Shown: piece by piece, positions 28,531-36,722 of the stretch
How the letters are laid out: each line of letters begins with the position of its first letter
Position numbering within the stretch: position 1 is the stretch's first letter
From: Synechococcus sp. CC9616
GTDB lineage: Bacteria > Cyanobacteriota > Cyanobacteriia > PCC-6307 > Cyanobiaceae
Direction: 5' to 3'
Assembly (NCBI RefSeq): GCF_000515235.1
Contig: NZ_KI911558.1
Coordinates: forward strand, 463,490-527,489
DNA length: 64,000 bases
The notes under the pieces: model-generated
What the model saw: the letters and a program-made list of their open reading frames with translations, nothing else
The model's database searches: none
What the model was told of the DNA's origin: nothing
Program-made: the position numbers and the translations under genes

Positions 28531-28569
28531 CCGACTCACCCGACTGAGCACATCCAAAGCTCCACGTTC

Positions 28570-28863
28570 ATGACCATCTACATCGGCAATCTCTCGTTCC
28601 AGGCGGAACAGGAGCACCTGTTCGATCTGTTCAGCGAGTACGGCGAGGTCAAGAACTGCAGCCTGCCTCTCGACCGAGAAACCGGCCGCAAGCGCGGCTT
28701 TGCCTTTGTGGAGATGGTGAACGACGAGGAGGAACAAAAGGCGATCGACGATCTCCAGGATGTGGAGTGGATGGGTCGGATGATTCGCGTCAGCAAGGCA
28801 ACCCCCCGCGAACGGTCCGGTGGACCGCGCGGTGGTGGCGGTGGCGGCGGCTATCGCAACTGA
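28570..28863 (+). CDS. rbp: RRM-domain RNA-binding protein (cyanobacterial Rbp)
   Basis: 97 residues with one RRM. RNP2 is IYIGNLSF (residues 3-10), RNP1 is KRGFAFVEM (about 39-47), and the usual DLFSEYGEVKNCSLPLDRET lies between. The C-terminus is a short Gly-rich tail (GGPRGGGGGGGYRN). These cyanobacterial proteins bind single-stranded RNA; several are cold- or light-regulated and one class localises photosystem mRNAs to thylakoids. ATG 28570. Confidence 0.93.
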   Translation: MTIYIGNLSFQAEQEHLFDLFSEYGEVKNCSLPLDRETGRKRGFAFVEMVNDEEEQKAIDDLQDVEWMGRMIRVSKATPRERSGGPRGGGGGGGYRN

Positions 28864-28870
28864 TCTGAGC

Positions 28871-29065
28871 TCAGGCGTCGCTCTCCTGAAGCTCCAACTG
28901 AATTTCTCGGCCCCACAGGCGCCTCAGGATGTTGCGGCTGTGGTTGACCGGTGCTCCAATCACGTCGAGTTCCTCCCGGAATCGCGGCAGCGCAGTCCTG
29001 AGCCCGCGGCGTTTCTGCCGAGCCAGGTAACGGTGAAAGCGGTTGAACGACCTTGAACGGCTCAT
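28871..29065 (-). CDS. Small basic conserved hypothetical protein, 64 residues
   Basis: Starts with ATG 29065 after an excellent ribosome-binding site (AGGAGGTG, about six bases upstream). Highly basic N-terminus (MSRSRSFNRFHRYLARQKRR) followed by REELDVIGAPVNHSRN and RRLWGREIQLELQE. Likely nucleic-acid-associated by charge, but no family is recognised. Convergent with the RRM gene (stops seven bases apart) and divergent from the ABC transporter. Confidence 0.72.
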   Translation of the reverse strand: MSRSRSFNRFHRYLARQKRRGLRTALPRFREELDVIGAPVNHSRNILRRLWGREIQLELQESDA

Positions 29066-29122
29066 TGCACCTCCTTTCGGTTGTGTTGTTGTTCTACTGC
29101 TGCTGGTGCGGCTGAAACAGTG

Positions 29123-30925
29123 ATGACATCAAGCTTCAGCAACCCTTCAGAAAGGCCGCCCCTGCGGCGTCTGCTGGTGCATCTCGCTCCACAGCGTCGG
29201 CTGGTGGCCGCGGCCGTCGGCTGCTCGTTGCTGAACAAGCTTTTTGATCTCGCCCCGCCGCTGCTGATCGGCCTCGCTGTCGATGTGGTGGTGCGCAAAC
29301 GGGATTCCCTGTTGGCGGCATTTGGGATCTCAAGCCCGTTCCATCAGCTCTGGTTGCTGGCTCTGCTCACCTTTCTGATCTGGGCAGCGGAATCGCTGTT
29401 CGAATATCTCTACGACGTGCTCTGGCGCAACCTGGCGCAGACCACCCAGCACCGCCTGCGCCTTGAGGCTTACGACCATCTGCAGCAGCTCGAGCTGGCG
29501 TTCTTTGAGCAGGACAGCAGCGGCCGCCTGATGGCGGTGCTGAATGACGACATCAATCAGCTTGAGCGTTTTCTCGATCGGGGCGCCAATCAGATCCTGC
29601 AGCTGATCACAACGGTTCTGGTGGTTGGCATCGGCATGGCTGTGGTGGCGCCTGAGGTGGCGTTGTTCGCGTATCTGCCGATCCCCGTCATCCTCTGGGG
29701 ATCGCTGCGGTTTCAGAATCGCCTCGCCCCCCGCTACCGCGAGGTGCGTGCCCGGGCTGGCGATCTGGCGTCCCGGCTGGCCAACAACCTCGGCGGCATG
29801 CTCACGATCAAGAGCTTCACCGCCGAAGCCTTGGAACTGGACAGGCTCACGGGGGAAAGCCAGGCCTATCTGGAGAGCAATGCCCGGGCGATCCAGCTTT
29901 CGGCGGCATTCATCCCTCTGATTCGTTTCGCGATCCTGTTCGCTTTCATGGCGATCCTCCTGATCGGTGGTTTTCGAACCCTCTCCGGTCAGCTGGAGGT
30001 GAGTACTTACAGCGTGCTGGTGTTCATCACCCAGCGTCTGCTGTGGCCGCTCACGGCTCTCGGCCGAACACTGGATGAATATCAGCGTTCGATGGCGTCC
30101 ACCCGGCGCGTGCTGGATCTGATCGATACACCGATCGGAATTAAGGGCGGCCCTCAATCCCTTGATCAGAGGATGGTTCGCGGTGAGCTGCGTTTTGAAG
30201 CGGTGGATTTCGCCTACGACGGTCGGCCACCCTTGCTGCAGGGCTTTGATCTGGTGATCCCGGCAGGCAGCACCATCGGCATCGTGGGGTCCACTGGATC
30301 CGGCAAAAGCACCGTGGTGAAGTTGCTGCTGCGCCTTTACGAGCGCGACGGCGGCAGGATTTTGCTGGATGACCGTCCAATCGAAGCGCTGCAGCTGCAG
30401 CAGCTGCGGCGGGCCATCGCTCTGGTGAGTCAGGACGTGTATCTCTTCCACGGCACGGTGGCTGAGAACATCGCCTACGGCAGCGATTCCATCGATCAAC
30501 GTGCGATTGAACGAGCTGCCCAACTGGCGGAGGCGGCGGGGTTCATCGACGAGCTGCCCGACCGATACGACACCCTTGTGGGTGAGCGGGGCCAGCGACT
30601 CTCCGGCGGTCAGCGTCAGCGCATCGCCCTGGCCCGCGCCATCCTCAAAGATGCCCCGATCCTGGTGCTCGATGAGGCCACAGCAGCGGTGGATAACGAC
30701 ACGGAGGCGGCGATCCAGCGATCACTGGAGAGGATCACCCGCGATCGCACCACCCTGGTGATTGCCCATCGTTTGAGCACGGTGCGGCATGCCGATCGGA
30801 TTGTGGTGATGGAGCGGGGCCGGATCGTGGAGCAGGGCCGCCACGACGAGCTGTTGGCCATCAACGGCATTTATACGAATCTCTGGCAGGTGCAGGCGGG
30901 CATGGCCCTGCTGGAAAATCGCTGA
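29123..30925 (+). CDS. ABC exporter, fused permease and ATPase
   Basis: About 600 residues from ATG 29123 (a GTG at 29081 would add 14). The N-terminal half has the six-helix type I exporter membrane domain (LLALLTFLIWAAESLFEYLY, FAILFAFMAILLIGGF). The C-terminal half is the ATPase: Walker A GIVGSTGSGKSTVVKLL (about residue 390), signature LSGGQRQRIALARAIL (about 492), Walker B ILVLDEATAAVD and the H-loop IAHRLSTV. Works as a homo- or heterodimer exporting lipids, drugs or peptides; the substrate cannot be read. No peptidase C39 domain, so not a typical RTX toxin ATPase. Its stop shares a base with the glycosyltransferase start. Confidence 0.95.
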   Translation: MTSSFSNPSERPPLRRLLVHLAPQRRLVAAAVGCSLLNKLFDLAPPLLIGLAVDVVVRKRDSLLAAFGISSPFHQLWLLALLTFLIWAAESLFEYLYDVLWRNLAQTTQHRLRLEAYDHLQQLELAFFEQDSSGRLMAVLNDDINQLERFLDRGANQILQLITTVLVVGIGMAVVAPEVALFAYLPIPVILWGSLRFQNRLAPRYREVRARAGDLASRLANNLGGMLTIKSFTAEALELDRLTGESQAYLESNARAIQLSAAFIPLIRFAILFAFMAILLIGGFRTLSGQLEVSTYSVLVFITQRLLWPLTALGRTLDEYQRSMASTRRVLDLIDTPIGIKGGPQSLDQRMVRGELRFEAVDFAYDGRPPLLQGFDLVIPAGSTIGIVGSTGSGKSTVVKLLLRLYERDGGRILLDDRPIEALQLQQLRRAIALVSQDVYLFHGTVAENIAYGSDSIDQRAIERAAQLAEAAGFIDELPDRYDTLVGERGQRLSGGQRQRIALARAILKDAPILVLDEATAAVDNDTEAAIQRSLERITRDRTTLVIAHRLSTVRHADRIVVMERGRIVEQGRHDELLAINGIYTNLWQVQAGMALLENR

Positions 30926-32205
30926 TGGGACGAGTTTCCAAGCGATTCGATCGGATCGAGAAGCTGATCCTCAATGCCCAATTGCCTAAAGCAAGACGCT
31001 TGTTGCACCGTCTTTCAAGACGGATTTCTGATCGCTCCAACCAGCTCAATCGTTTTCGCACCTTGGCGGTAAGCCTCGGTGAAGAAAAAATGGCCTTGAA
31101 GGTTTCGCGTTTGCTTGTGAAACGTAGCCCCAATAATCACAAGCATTGGGTCCAGTTGATTGAGTTGTTGTTGCATCTTGGGAAGACCAAGGCGGCGCTT
31201 CGCCGTACGGAGAAAGCTTCCAATTCTATCGTCCTTCAAATCTTCAGCGAACTCAATCATCCAGCTCTTGATGCTCGATGGCCTTCGCTCAAGACCTCTG
31301 ACACTCCCGCTGATTTTCAAACGCTGCTTGCTGTAATGCGGCGACATGATTTTCAGCAGGCAAGTGAGCTTTTAGAGGCAACACTTCAGACATTGCAGGC
31401 TGCAGGAAAAACTGGTCAACTGCAACGCTTGCAGAGATGGCGTGCACAGATCAAAGCGTCCTGCCATACCCAGGAGCTCGTCCGTACCTGGAGCACAAGC
31501 TTTGAATTACCCCCTGCAAACAATGCGCTCGTAGAGGTCCCTAGTCCGCCGATCGTTCAGTACTGGGCTCAGGGCCCATTGCCAAAAGAGCTTCATTACA
31601 TTCAGCATCGCTGGAAAGCGCTTTTGAAGCCTCAGGGCATCATCGACTGGGTCTTGTTCGATCGCGACGCAGCTCTGGCCTGGATCGAAGCTGAAGCGCC
31701 GCAATTTCTTATTTCTTTTCACTCTGCTTTTCATTTTGCAGTCGAAGCAGACGTGTTTCGTGTGGCATACGCAAGTCGTATGCCTGTGATTTGGTTGGAT
31801 GTTGATTTATTCCCTACCCCATCTGCTGGGCGTTTTCTGCGGCGAGCTCTAAATCGTGGTGTTACCTGTCTTTTTACTCGTCCCTTTGCGCCATTTCTCC
31901 TTAATGGTTTTTTCAGTAGTTCACCAAGTTGCCGTTTTGTGCAGATGTTGGCTGAGCAGTGCGCGGGGATTGATTTCTCGGTGCTTCCAAAGACAGGCCG
32001 CACGATCACCAGTACCTATGGCTGCGATCGCTTCAACAAGGTTTTGGCTGAGCTCTGCCGTCAGCCCCATCGTCAGGACCACATGGTGTTGCGAGGAGAT
32101 AACTGGGGGATCCAGTTCGCCAACAGCAAAAGCTTTGCTCGTTCAAAACCGCCATTGGCCTATCGCAACAAAAGCCCCTGGCAGACCGCCTGCACGGATC
32201 GCTGA
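30925..32205 (+). CDS. Glycosyltransferase with DxD sugar-binding motif (TcdA/OCH1-like)
   Basis: 426 residues. The first 190 are helical and Lys/Arg-rich (LILNAQLPKARRLLHRLSRR, LLVKRSPNNHKHWVQLIELL), TPR-like. The C-terminal half has the capsular/TcdA-like glycosyltransferase pattern PPIVQYWAQGPLPKELHYI, then HFAVEADVFRVAYASR and VIWLDVDLFP with a DxD around residues 291-293. This would use a nucleotide sugar and Mn/Mg. Coupled to the ABC exporter (TGATGG), which suggests an export-linked glycan or surface-modification step. Base composition is visibly more AT-rich than the flanking genes, a possible sign of transfer. Confidence 0.78.
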   Translation: MGRVSKRFDRIEKLILNAQLPKARRLLHRLSRRISDRSNQLNRFRTLAVSLGEEKMALKVSRLLVKRSPNNHKHWVQLIELLLHLGKTKAALRRTEKASNSIVLQIFSELNHPALDARWPSLKTSDTPADFQTLLAVMRRHDFQQASELLEATLQTLQAAGKTGQLQRLQRWRAQIKASCHTQELVRTWSTSFELPPANNALVEVPSPPIVQYWAQGPLPKELHYIQHRWKALLKPQGIIDWVLFDRDAALAWIEAEAPQFLISFHSAFHFAVEADVFRVAYASRMPVIWLDVDLFPTPSAGRFLRRALNRGVTCLFTRPFAPFLLNGFFSSSPSCRFVQMLAEQCAGIDFSVLPKTGRTITSTYGCDRFNKVLAELCRQPHRQDHMVLRGDNWGIQFANSKSFARSKPPLAYRNKSPWQTACTDR

Positions 32206-32297
32206 AACAACGCTCTTTCGCTTCCTGAAGAAGGCGTTGTCTGCCATCGCCAATCTGACCATGCTGAGTGCTGTTTGAGCGGCAGTGCCATCCAGCT

Positions 32298-34397
32298 ATG
32301 GCGATGGAGGCCTCTCTGAGCGATCTCACCCACCACCCGTTGGGGGTGTTCGCCCTTCTGGTGGCCATCAGTGCGGCGGTTCCGCCCCTGGTTCGGAGGG
32401 TGGGTCTGCCGGATCTGGTGGGCTTGCTGCTGGCGGGGGTGTTGATCGGCCCGCATGCGCTGCAGTGGGTTGAAACGGACAGCGAAACGGTGCGGCTGCT
32501 CTCCGATCTGGGGGCCGTTTATCTGCTGTTCACGATGGGGTTGGAGATCGACCTGGAGGAGTTCAACCGTGTTAAACGCCGCTCTCTGATCTATGGCCTG
32601 CTGATCCTGGTGATCGGTGTGGCAACCGGCGTCAGCATCGGCTGGATGCAGGGGTTTGCTTCGGTGTCCTGCCTGCTGCTGGGTGCCCTGATGGCCACGC
32701 ACACGCCACTCGGCTATCCGATCGTGCGCAGCTACGGCGCCCAGAAGGATGAATCGGTGGTGGTGAGTGTGGGCAGCACGATCTTCACCGACATCGTCGC
32801 CCTGCTGCTGCTGGCGGTGGGTCTGGGCCTGGGCAAAGGCGATCTCAGTGGTTTTGGCATCACCTGGTTGCTGCTCAAGATCACCCTGTTCGCCGTGGTT
32901 GTGGTGGTGGGAATCCGCTGGCTGGGCAAGCGGCTGGTGATGCGCGGCATCAACGACGAGAACCGCATGGTGCTGGCGGTGCTGGTGGCCCTGTTTCTGG
33001 CGTCGTTGGGAGCGGAACTGGCGGGGGTGGAAAAGATCGTGGGCGCCTTCCTGGCGGGGCTGGCAGTGAATTCGGTGCTGCCGGAAGGGCGGGTGAAGGA
33101 GCAGGTGATCTTTGTGGGGGGTGTGTTGTTCATCCCGATCTTCTTCATTGATCTCGGCCTGCTGCTGGATGTGGGCAGCCTCGTCCGCAGCCTTTCGAAG
33201 TTTCAGTTCACCGCCTTGATGCTGGCGGGGGCGATCGGCGGCAAGGGTCTGGCGTCCTGGATCAGTGGAGCGTTGTTCGGCTACCGGCGGCCGCAGATCC
33301 TGATGATGTGGTCGCTCACGATGCCGAAGGTGGCCGCAACGCTGGCCACGGCCTTCATCGGCTTTCAGGCGGGGTTGCTCAACCAGATGGTGCTCAATGC
33401 CGTGCTGGCGGTGATGGTGGTGACGGCCACTCTGGGGCCGATCCTCACGGAACGCTCGGTCACCCGGCTTACGGAGTCGCAGCAGGGGATGGTGCCGGTG
33501 AGCTTCGGGGAGGAACAGGGACAGATCGATGGCATCAGCGAGGTGGTGCAGAGGCCGCTGCGCATCGTGGTGCCGGTTGCCAATCCAGGAAATGAACAGG
33601 GGTTGTTGAACATCGCCTCCCGTTTGGTTCGAGGATCAGCGGGGGGAGAAGGCCTGCTGCTGCCGCTGGCGATGGTGAACCCGAGCCTGGAGGAGGTGCG
33701 CGGCGGCCTGAATCGGGCGGTGGCTTCAGCCCGCAGCCGCCTCAGCCAGGCCGAGCAAATCGGCCATGCCCTGCAGGTGCCCACCCGCACGTTGTTGCGA
33801 CTGGATGAGGACATCGCCGGTGGCATGAGCCGCACGGCACTGGAGCAGGCGGCGGACCTGCTGTTGATCGGCGCCGGGCGCCCCGATCAGCTGCGGGCCT
33901 GGCTGCTGGGAGATGTGGTGGATGGGGTCTGCCGCACCGCCCATTGCCCAGTGGTGGTGGTGGATCTCGGGCGTCAGCGCGACACGGGCCTGAACCGGAT
34001 CCTGGTGCCGATCAAGGATCTCTCCGCCAGTGCGCGGGAGCAGTTTGAGCTGGCCTTGCGGGTGCTCAACAGTGCCCCGCAGGATCAACGCACCCGGATC
34101 ACCCTGCTGCATGTGCATGATCCGCGGTTCAGCGGTCAGGACCGTCAGTGGATGGAAGATCAGCTGATCCGTTGGCGACCGGCGGGAATTCCAGCCGAGC
34201 GGTTTCACATGGTGATCGTGCGGGGGCCTGGGATCGATGGCTCGATCCACCGGCTCAGCCGGGAACATGATCTGGTGATCCTGCGCACGCAGCGCCGGCG
34301 GGTGGCGGGACTGCCGATTCCCGGCAGTGATCGCACCAGCAAATTGATCAGCCAGTTGCCTTGCGCGGCGATGGTGATCAGCGATCCGTTGGTTTAG
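32298..34397 (+). CDS. Cation/proton antiporter (CPA2/KefB-like) with C-terminal Usp domains
   Basis: About 699 residues from ATG 32298 (GTG 32268 and ATG 32304 are alternatives). Residues about 1-390 form 11-13 transmembrane helices of the CPA2 family: LIGPHALQWV, LLSDLGAVYLLFTMGLEID and VEKIVGAFLAGLAVNSVLPE are characteristic. The C-terminal 270 residues hold two universal-stress-protein-like domains (LRIVVPVANPGNEQGLLNIA; NRILVPIKDLSASAREQFEL), which can bind nucleotides and regulate transport. Likely Na+/H+ or K+/H+ exchange at the plasma or thylakoid membrane. No TrkA-N domain is visible. Confidence 0.92.
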   Translation: MAMEASLSDLTHHPLGVFALLVAISAAVPPLVRRVGLPDLVGLLLAGVLIGPHALQWVETDSETVRLLSDLGAVYLLFTMGLEIDLEEFNRVKRRSLIYGLLILVIGVATGVSIGWMQGFASVSCLLLGALMATHTPLGYPIVRSYGAQKDESVVVSVGSTIFTDIVALLLLAVGLGLGKGDLSGFGITWLLLKITLFAVVVVVGIRWLGKRLVMRGINDENRMVLAVLVALFLASLGAELAGVEKIVGAFLAGLAVNSVLPEGRVKEQVIFVGGVLFIPIFFIDLGLLLDVGSLVRSLSKFQFTALMLAGAIGGKGLASWISGALFGYRRPQILMMWSLTMPKVAATLATAFIGFQAGLLNQMVLNAVLAVMVVTATLGPILTERSVTRLTESQQGMVPVSFGEEQGQIDGISEVVQRPLRIVVPVANPGNEQGLLNIASRLVRGSAGGEGLLLPLAMVNPSLEEVRGGLNRAVASARSRLSQAEQIGHALQVPTRTLLRLDEDIAGGMSRTALEQAADLLLIGAGRPDQLRAWLLGDVVDGVCRTAHCPVVVVDLGRQRDTGLNRILVPIKDLSASAREQFELALRVLNSAPQDQRTRITLLHVHDPRFSGQDRQWMEDQLIRWRPAGIPAERFHMVIVRGPGIDGSIHRLSREHDLVILRTQRRRVAGLPIPGSDRTSKLISQLPCAAMVISDPLV

Positions 34398-34414
34398 CCG
34401 TGCTTAGGTGAGCC

Positions 34415-35383
34415 ATGGCATCGCCATCCCCTGGTCAGCCTCCCCGGGATCGTGCGGTTTGGATCGCTGCGCTTGTGGGTCTTGCCGGCGGTCTGATGCT
34501 GTCGGTGCCGCTGACCCGCAGCCTGCAGGGCGATCAAACTCCGGCAGCACTGCAGGGCGATCAAACTTCGGAAGCACTGCAGGGCGATCAAACTTCGGAA
34601 GCACTGCAGCCATTGGGCAATCCCTTTGCAAGCTGGGGAGGCTTTGGGGTTCAGGAAGTGGTGGTGCTTGGCCGTGATGCCGCCGGCAGCAACACCGACA
34701 CAATCTTCACGCTGCGGGTGGAGGGTGGCCGTACCCAGATCACCCAGATTCCTCGGGACAGTTATGTGAATGCCGACGGCTTTGGGGCGATGAAGATCAA
34801 CGGTCTGCTGGCCGCTGGCGGACCGGAGGCGGTGGAGCGGGAACTCACGCGGCTGATGGATCGACCGATCCGCCACCACATCGTGGTGAAACTGGATGCG
34901 ATCAGCACCCTGGCTGATCTTGTGGGTGGCATTGAGGTGGATGTACCCAAGCGCCTGTATTACGTCGACCGCAGCCAGGGATTGGTGATTGATCTGCAGC
35001 CTGGTAAGCAACTGCTGAAGGGCAAGGAGCTGGAGGGCTTCTTGCGCTGGCGCAATGATGGTCGCGGCGATTTCGGCCGGCTTGAGCGTCAGCAACTGGC
35101 CTTGAAGGCGTTGTTCGAGCGGATCAAGCAGCCGCAGAATCTGATCCGTTTACCGGCGTTGATTGCAGCGGCCAGCAATGAACTGCAGACCGATCTTGGG
35201 CCGGTGGAGCTGGGCGGATTGATCACGGCGATCGGCAGCACCGATCTGGACACACAGCGCCTGAAAGCGACGCCCTTCAGCCGTGGTGGTATTAGCTATC
35301 TCGATACGGAATGGCCAGCGAAAGACAGCAGCGGCGTGGAAGCCAGTGAAGCGAGCAGCCGCCGCTCTCAATTTTTGTTCTGA
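34415..35383 (+). CDS. LCP (LytR-CpsA-Psr) family cell-wall polymer transferase
   Basis: 322 residues. A cytoplasmic start and one transmembrane helix (WIAALVGLAGGLMLSVPLT) anchor it, with the catalytic domain outside. LCP motifs: VVVLGRDAAGSNTDTIFTLR (substrate-binding Asp and Arg), QITQIPRDSYVNA, and RWRNDGRGDFGRLERQQ, the conserved D-x-GRxxRQ. LCP proteins transfer undecaprenyl-linked polymers to peptidoglycan; UppS at 49159-49941 makes the lipid. Three 9-residue repeats (LQGDQTSEA) sit just after the helix. Confidence 0.92.
   Translation: MASPSPGQPPRDRAVWIAALVGLAGGLMLSVPLTRSLQGDQTPAALQGDQTSEALQGDQTSEALQPLGNPFASWGGFGVQEVVVLGRDAAGSNTDTIFTLRVEGGRTQITQIPRDSYVNADGFGAMKINGLLAAGGPEAVERELTRLMDRPIRHHIVVKLDAISTLADLVGGIEVDVPKRLYYVDRSQGLVIDLQPGKQLLKGKELEGFLRWRNDGRGDFGRLERQQLALKALFERIKQPQNLIRLPALIAAASNELQTDLGPVELGGLITAIGSTDLDTQRLKATPFSRGGISYLDTEWPAKDSSGVEASEASSRRSQFLF
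34523..34603 (+). repeat. Three tandem 27-bp repeats in the LCP gene
   Basis: Units start at 34523, 34550 and 34577, each CTGCAGGGCGATCAAACT followed by nine bases. Units 2 and 3 are identical; unit 1 differs at two bases. They encode LQGDQTPAA and two LQGDQTSEA, lengthening the linker between the membrane helix and the catalytic domain. Confidence 0.95.
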
Positions 35384-35938
35384 TCAAATCAACAGATTTA
35401 ACGAGCGCACCACCCGGCCGCAGAGGTCCTGCACCTTCTCCCAGCGTTCTTCGTTGACGCTGGTGGCGAGGGTGTAGAGCCGGCCGCGATCCACCACCAC
35501 CGTTGCCAGTTCGTGGCGGTCGCGATCGGGAAGATGCACCGCGTATTCGAGGTCGTAGAAGGTGCGGCCATTCATCTCTCGCTCACCGGCTTCAATCAAT
35601 TCGGCCGTGCGACCGCTGCCAACCGTGGCGATCACTTCCCGACGCAGGCGCTCACCCACTGCCACAGCACTGCCGAGGTCAACGAGATCGTTTTGCTCAT
35701 CCACCTTGTTCACCATCAGGCTCACGGTTTCATCGCTGTGGATCAGGTCGTGAAACACAACCCGTGGTCCGTTGCTCACCTGCACCTGGGTCCAGCCCGT
35801 GGGATAGAGGAAGGCGAAGCGCCCATCAGGGCTCTGGTACGACTGCAGGCCCGCGGTTGGTCCGGCTGCACAGGCCCCCAAGACGAACACCAGGGACAGG
35901 CTGGAGAGCAGGCGGGCAAGTGAACGGAACGGCTGCAT
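35384..35938 (-). CDS. PsbP-like lipoprotein (CyanoP family)
   Basis: About 184 residues from the preferred ATG 35938, which puts a lipoprotein signal ([17 protein letters not shown], lipobox LGAC near residue 23) at the N-terminus. The mature domain follows the PsbP fold pattern: [40 protein letters not shown], and [20 protein letters not shown] with [16 protein letters not shown]. CyanoP proteins are lumenal and assist photosystem II assembly. Convergent end-to-end with the LCP gene. The longer frame to 35983 would overlap recR's start. Confidence 0.88.
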   Translation of the reverse strand: MQPFRSLARLLSSLSLVFVLGACAAGPTAGLQSYQSPDGRFAFLYPTGWTQVQVSNGPRVVFHDLIHSDETVSLMVNKVDEQNDLVDLGSAVAVGERLRREVIATVGSGRTAELIEAGEREMNGRTFYDLEYAVHLPDRDRHELATVVVDRGRLYTLATSVNEERWEKVQDLCGRVVRSLNLLI

Positions 35939-35948
35939 CAACCCCAGA

Positions 35949-36596
35949 GTGAATCGCAGCATTCTGCCTAGAGTTCGGCCCATCGGCAGCAGACTCCTGA
36001 GCGGCTTTACCAGACCGTTAGCTCGGCTGATCGATCAGTTCGAGCGTTTGCCTGGCATTGGACCACGCACAGCCCAGCGTCTGGCCCTGCATTTGCTCAA
36101 TCAACCCGAGGAGCAGATACAACAGTTTGCTGATGCTCTGCTCGCCGCAAGAAGTCAGGTTGGCCAGTGCCAGCGCTGTTTTCACCTGTCCGCCGATCCC
36201 CTTTGTGAGATCTGCCGCAACCCCGAACGCAGCAATGGACTGATCTGTGTGGTGGCGGAGTCCCGCGATCTGCTGGCGATGGAACGCACCCGTGAATTTC
36301 AGGGCAGTTATCACGTTCTCGGTGGCTTGATCTCACCGATGGATGGTGTGGGCCCGGAGCTGCTCCAGATCACCTCACTGGTGAAACGGCTTGGTCCAGA
36401 AGCGATCACGGAGGTGATCCTGGCGCTCACACCAAGTGTCGAGGGAGATACCCCCAGCCTCTACCTGGCCCGGTTGATCAAGCCCTTCTGCTCCGTGAGC
36501 CGCATCGCCTATGGCTTGCCGATGGGCAGTGAACTGGAATACGCCGATGAAGTCACCCTGAGTCGTGCCCTGGAAGGGCGCAGGCCCGTCGACTGA
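35949..36596 (+). CDS. recR: Recombination mediator RecR
   Basis: 215 residues from GTG 35949, the only ordinary start upstream of the conserved core. Helix-hairpin-helix: [20 protein letters not shown]. Zinc finger: [16 protein letters not shown] (C4). Toprim domain: [19 protein letters not shown], with [18 protein letters not shown] and [14 protein letters not shown]. RecR works with RecO/RecF in gap repair. Divergent from the PsbP-like gene with only ten bases between starts, so the promoters must overlap coding sequence. Confidence 0.95.
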   Translation: MNRSILPRVRPIGSRLLSGFTRPLARLIDQFERLPGIGPRTAQRLALHLLNQPEEQIQQFADALLAARSQVGQCQRCFHLSADPLCEICRNPERSNGLICVVAESRDLLAMERTREFQGSYHVLGGLISPMDGVGPELLQITSLVKRLGPEAITEVILALTPSVEGDTPSLYLARLIKPFCSVSRIAYGLPMGSELEYADEVTLSRALEGRRPVD

Positions 36597-36722
36597 CCCC
36601 TAAACGAGAGATTGATTGAGCAGCTGCTGAGATTCATCTGAGAGCTGCCTGAGAAACCCGACAGATGACGGTGTGAAATCGCTGGGGGTGGATTCAGACT
36701 TCCAAGGGAATCCACCAGATCG

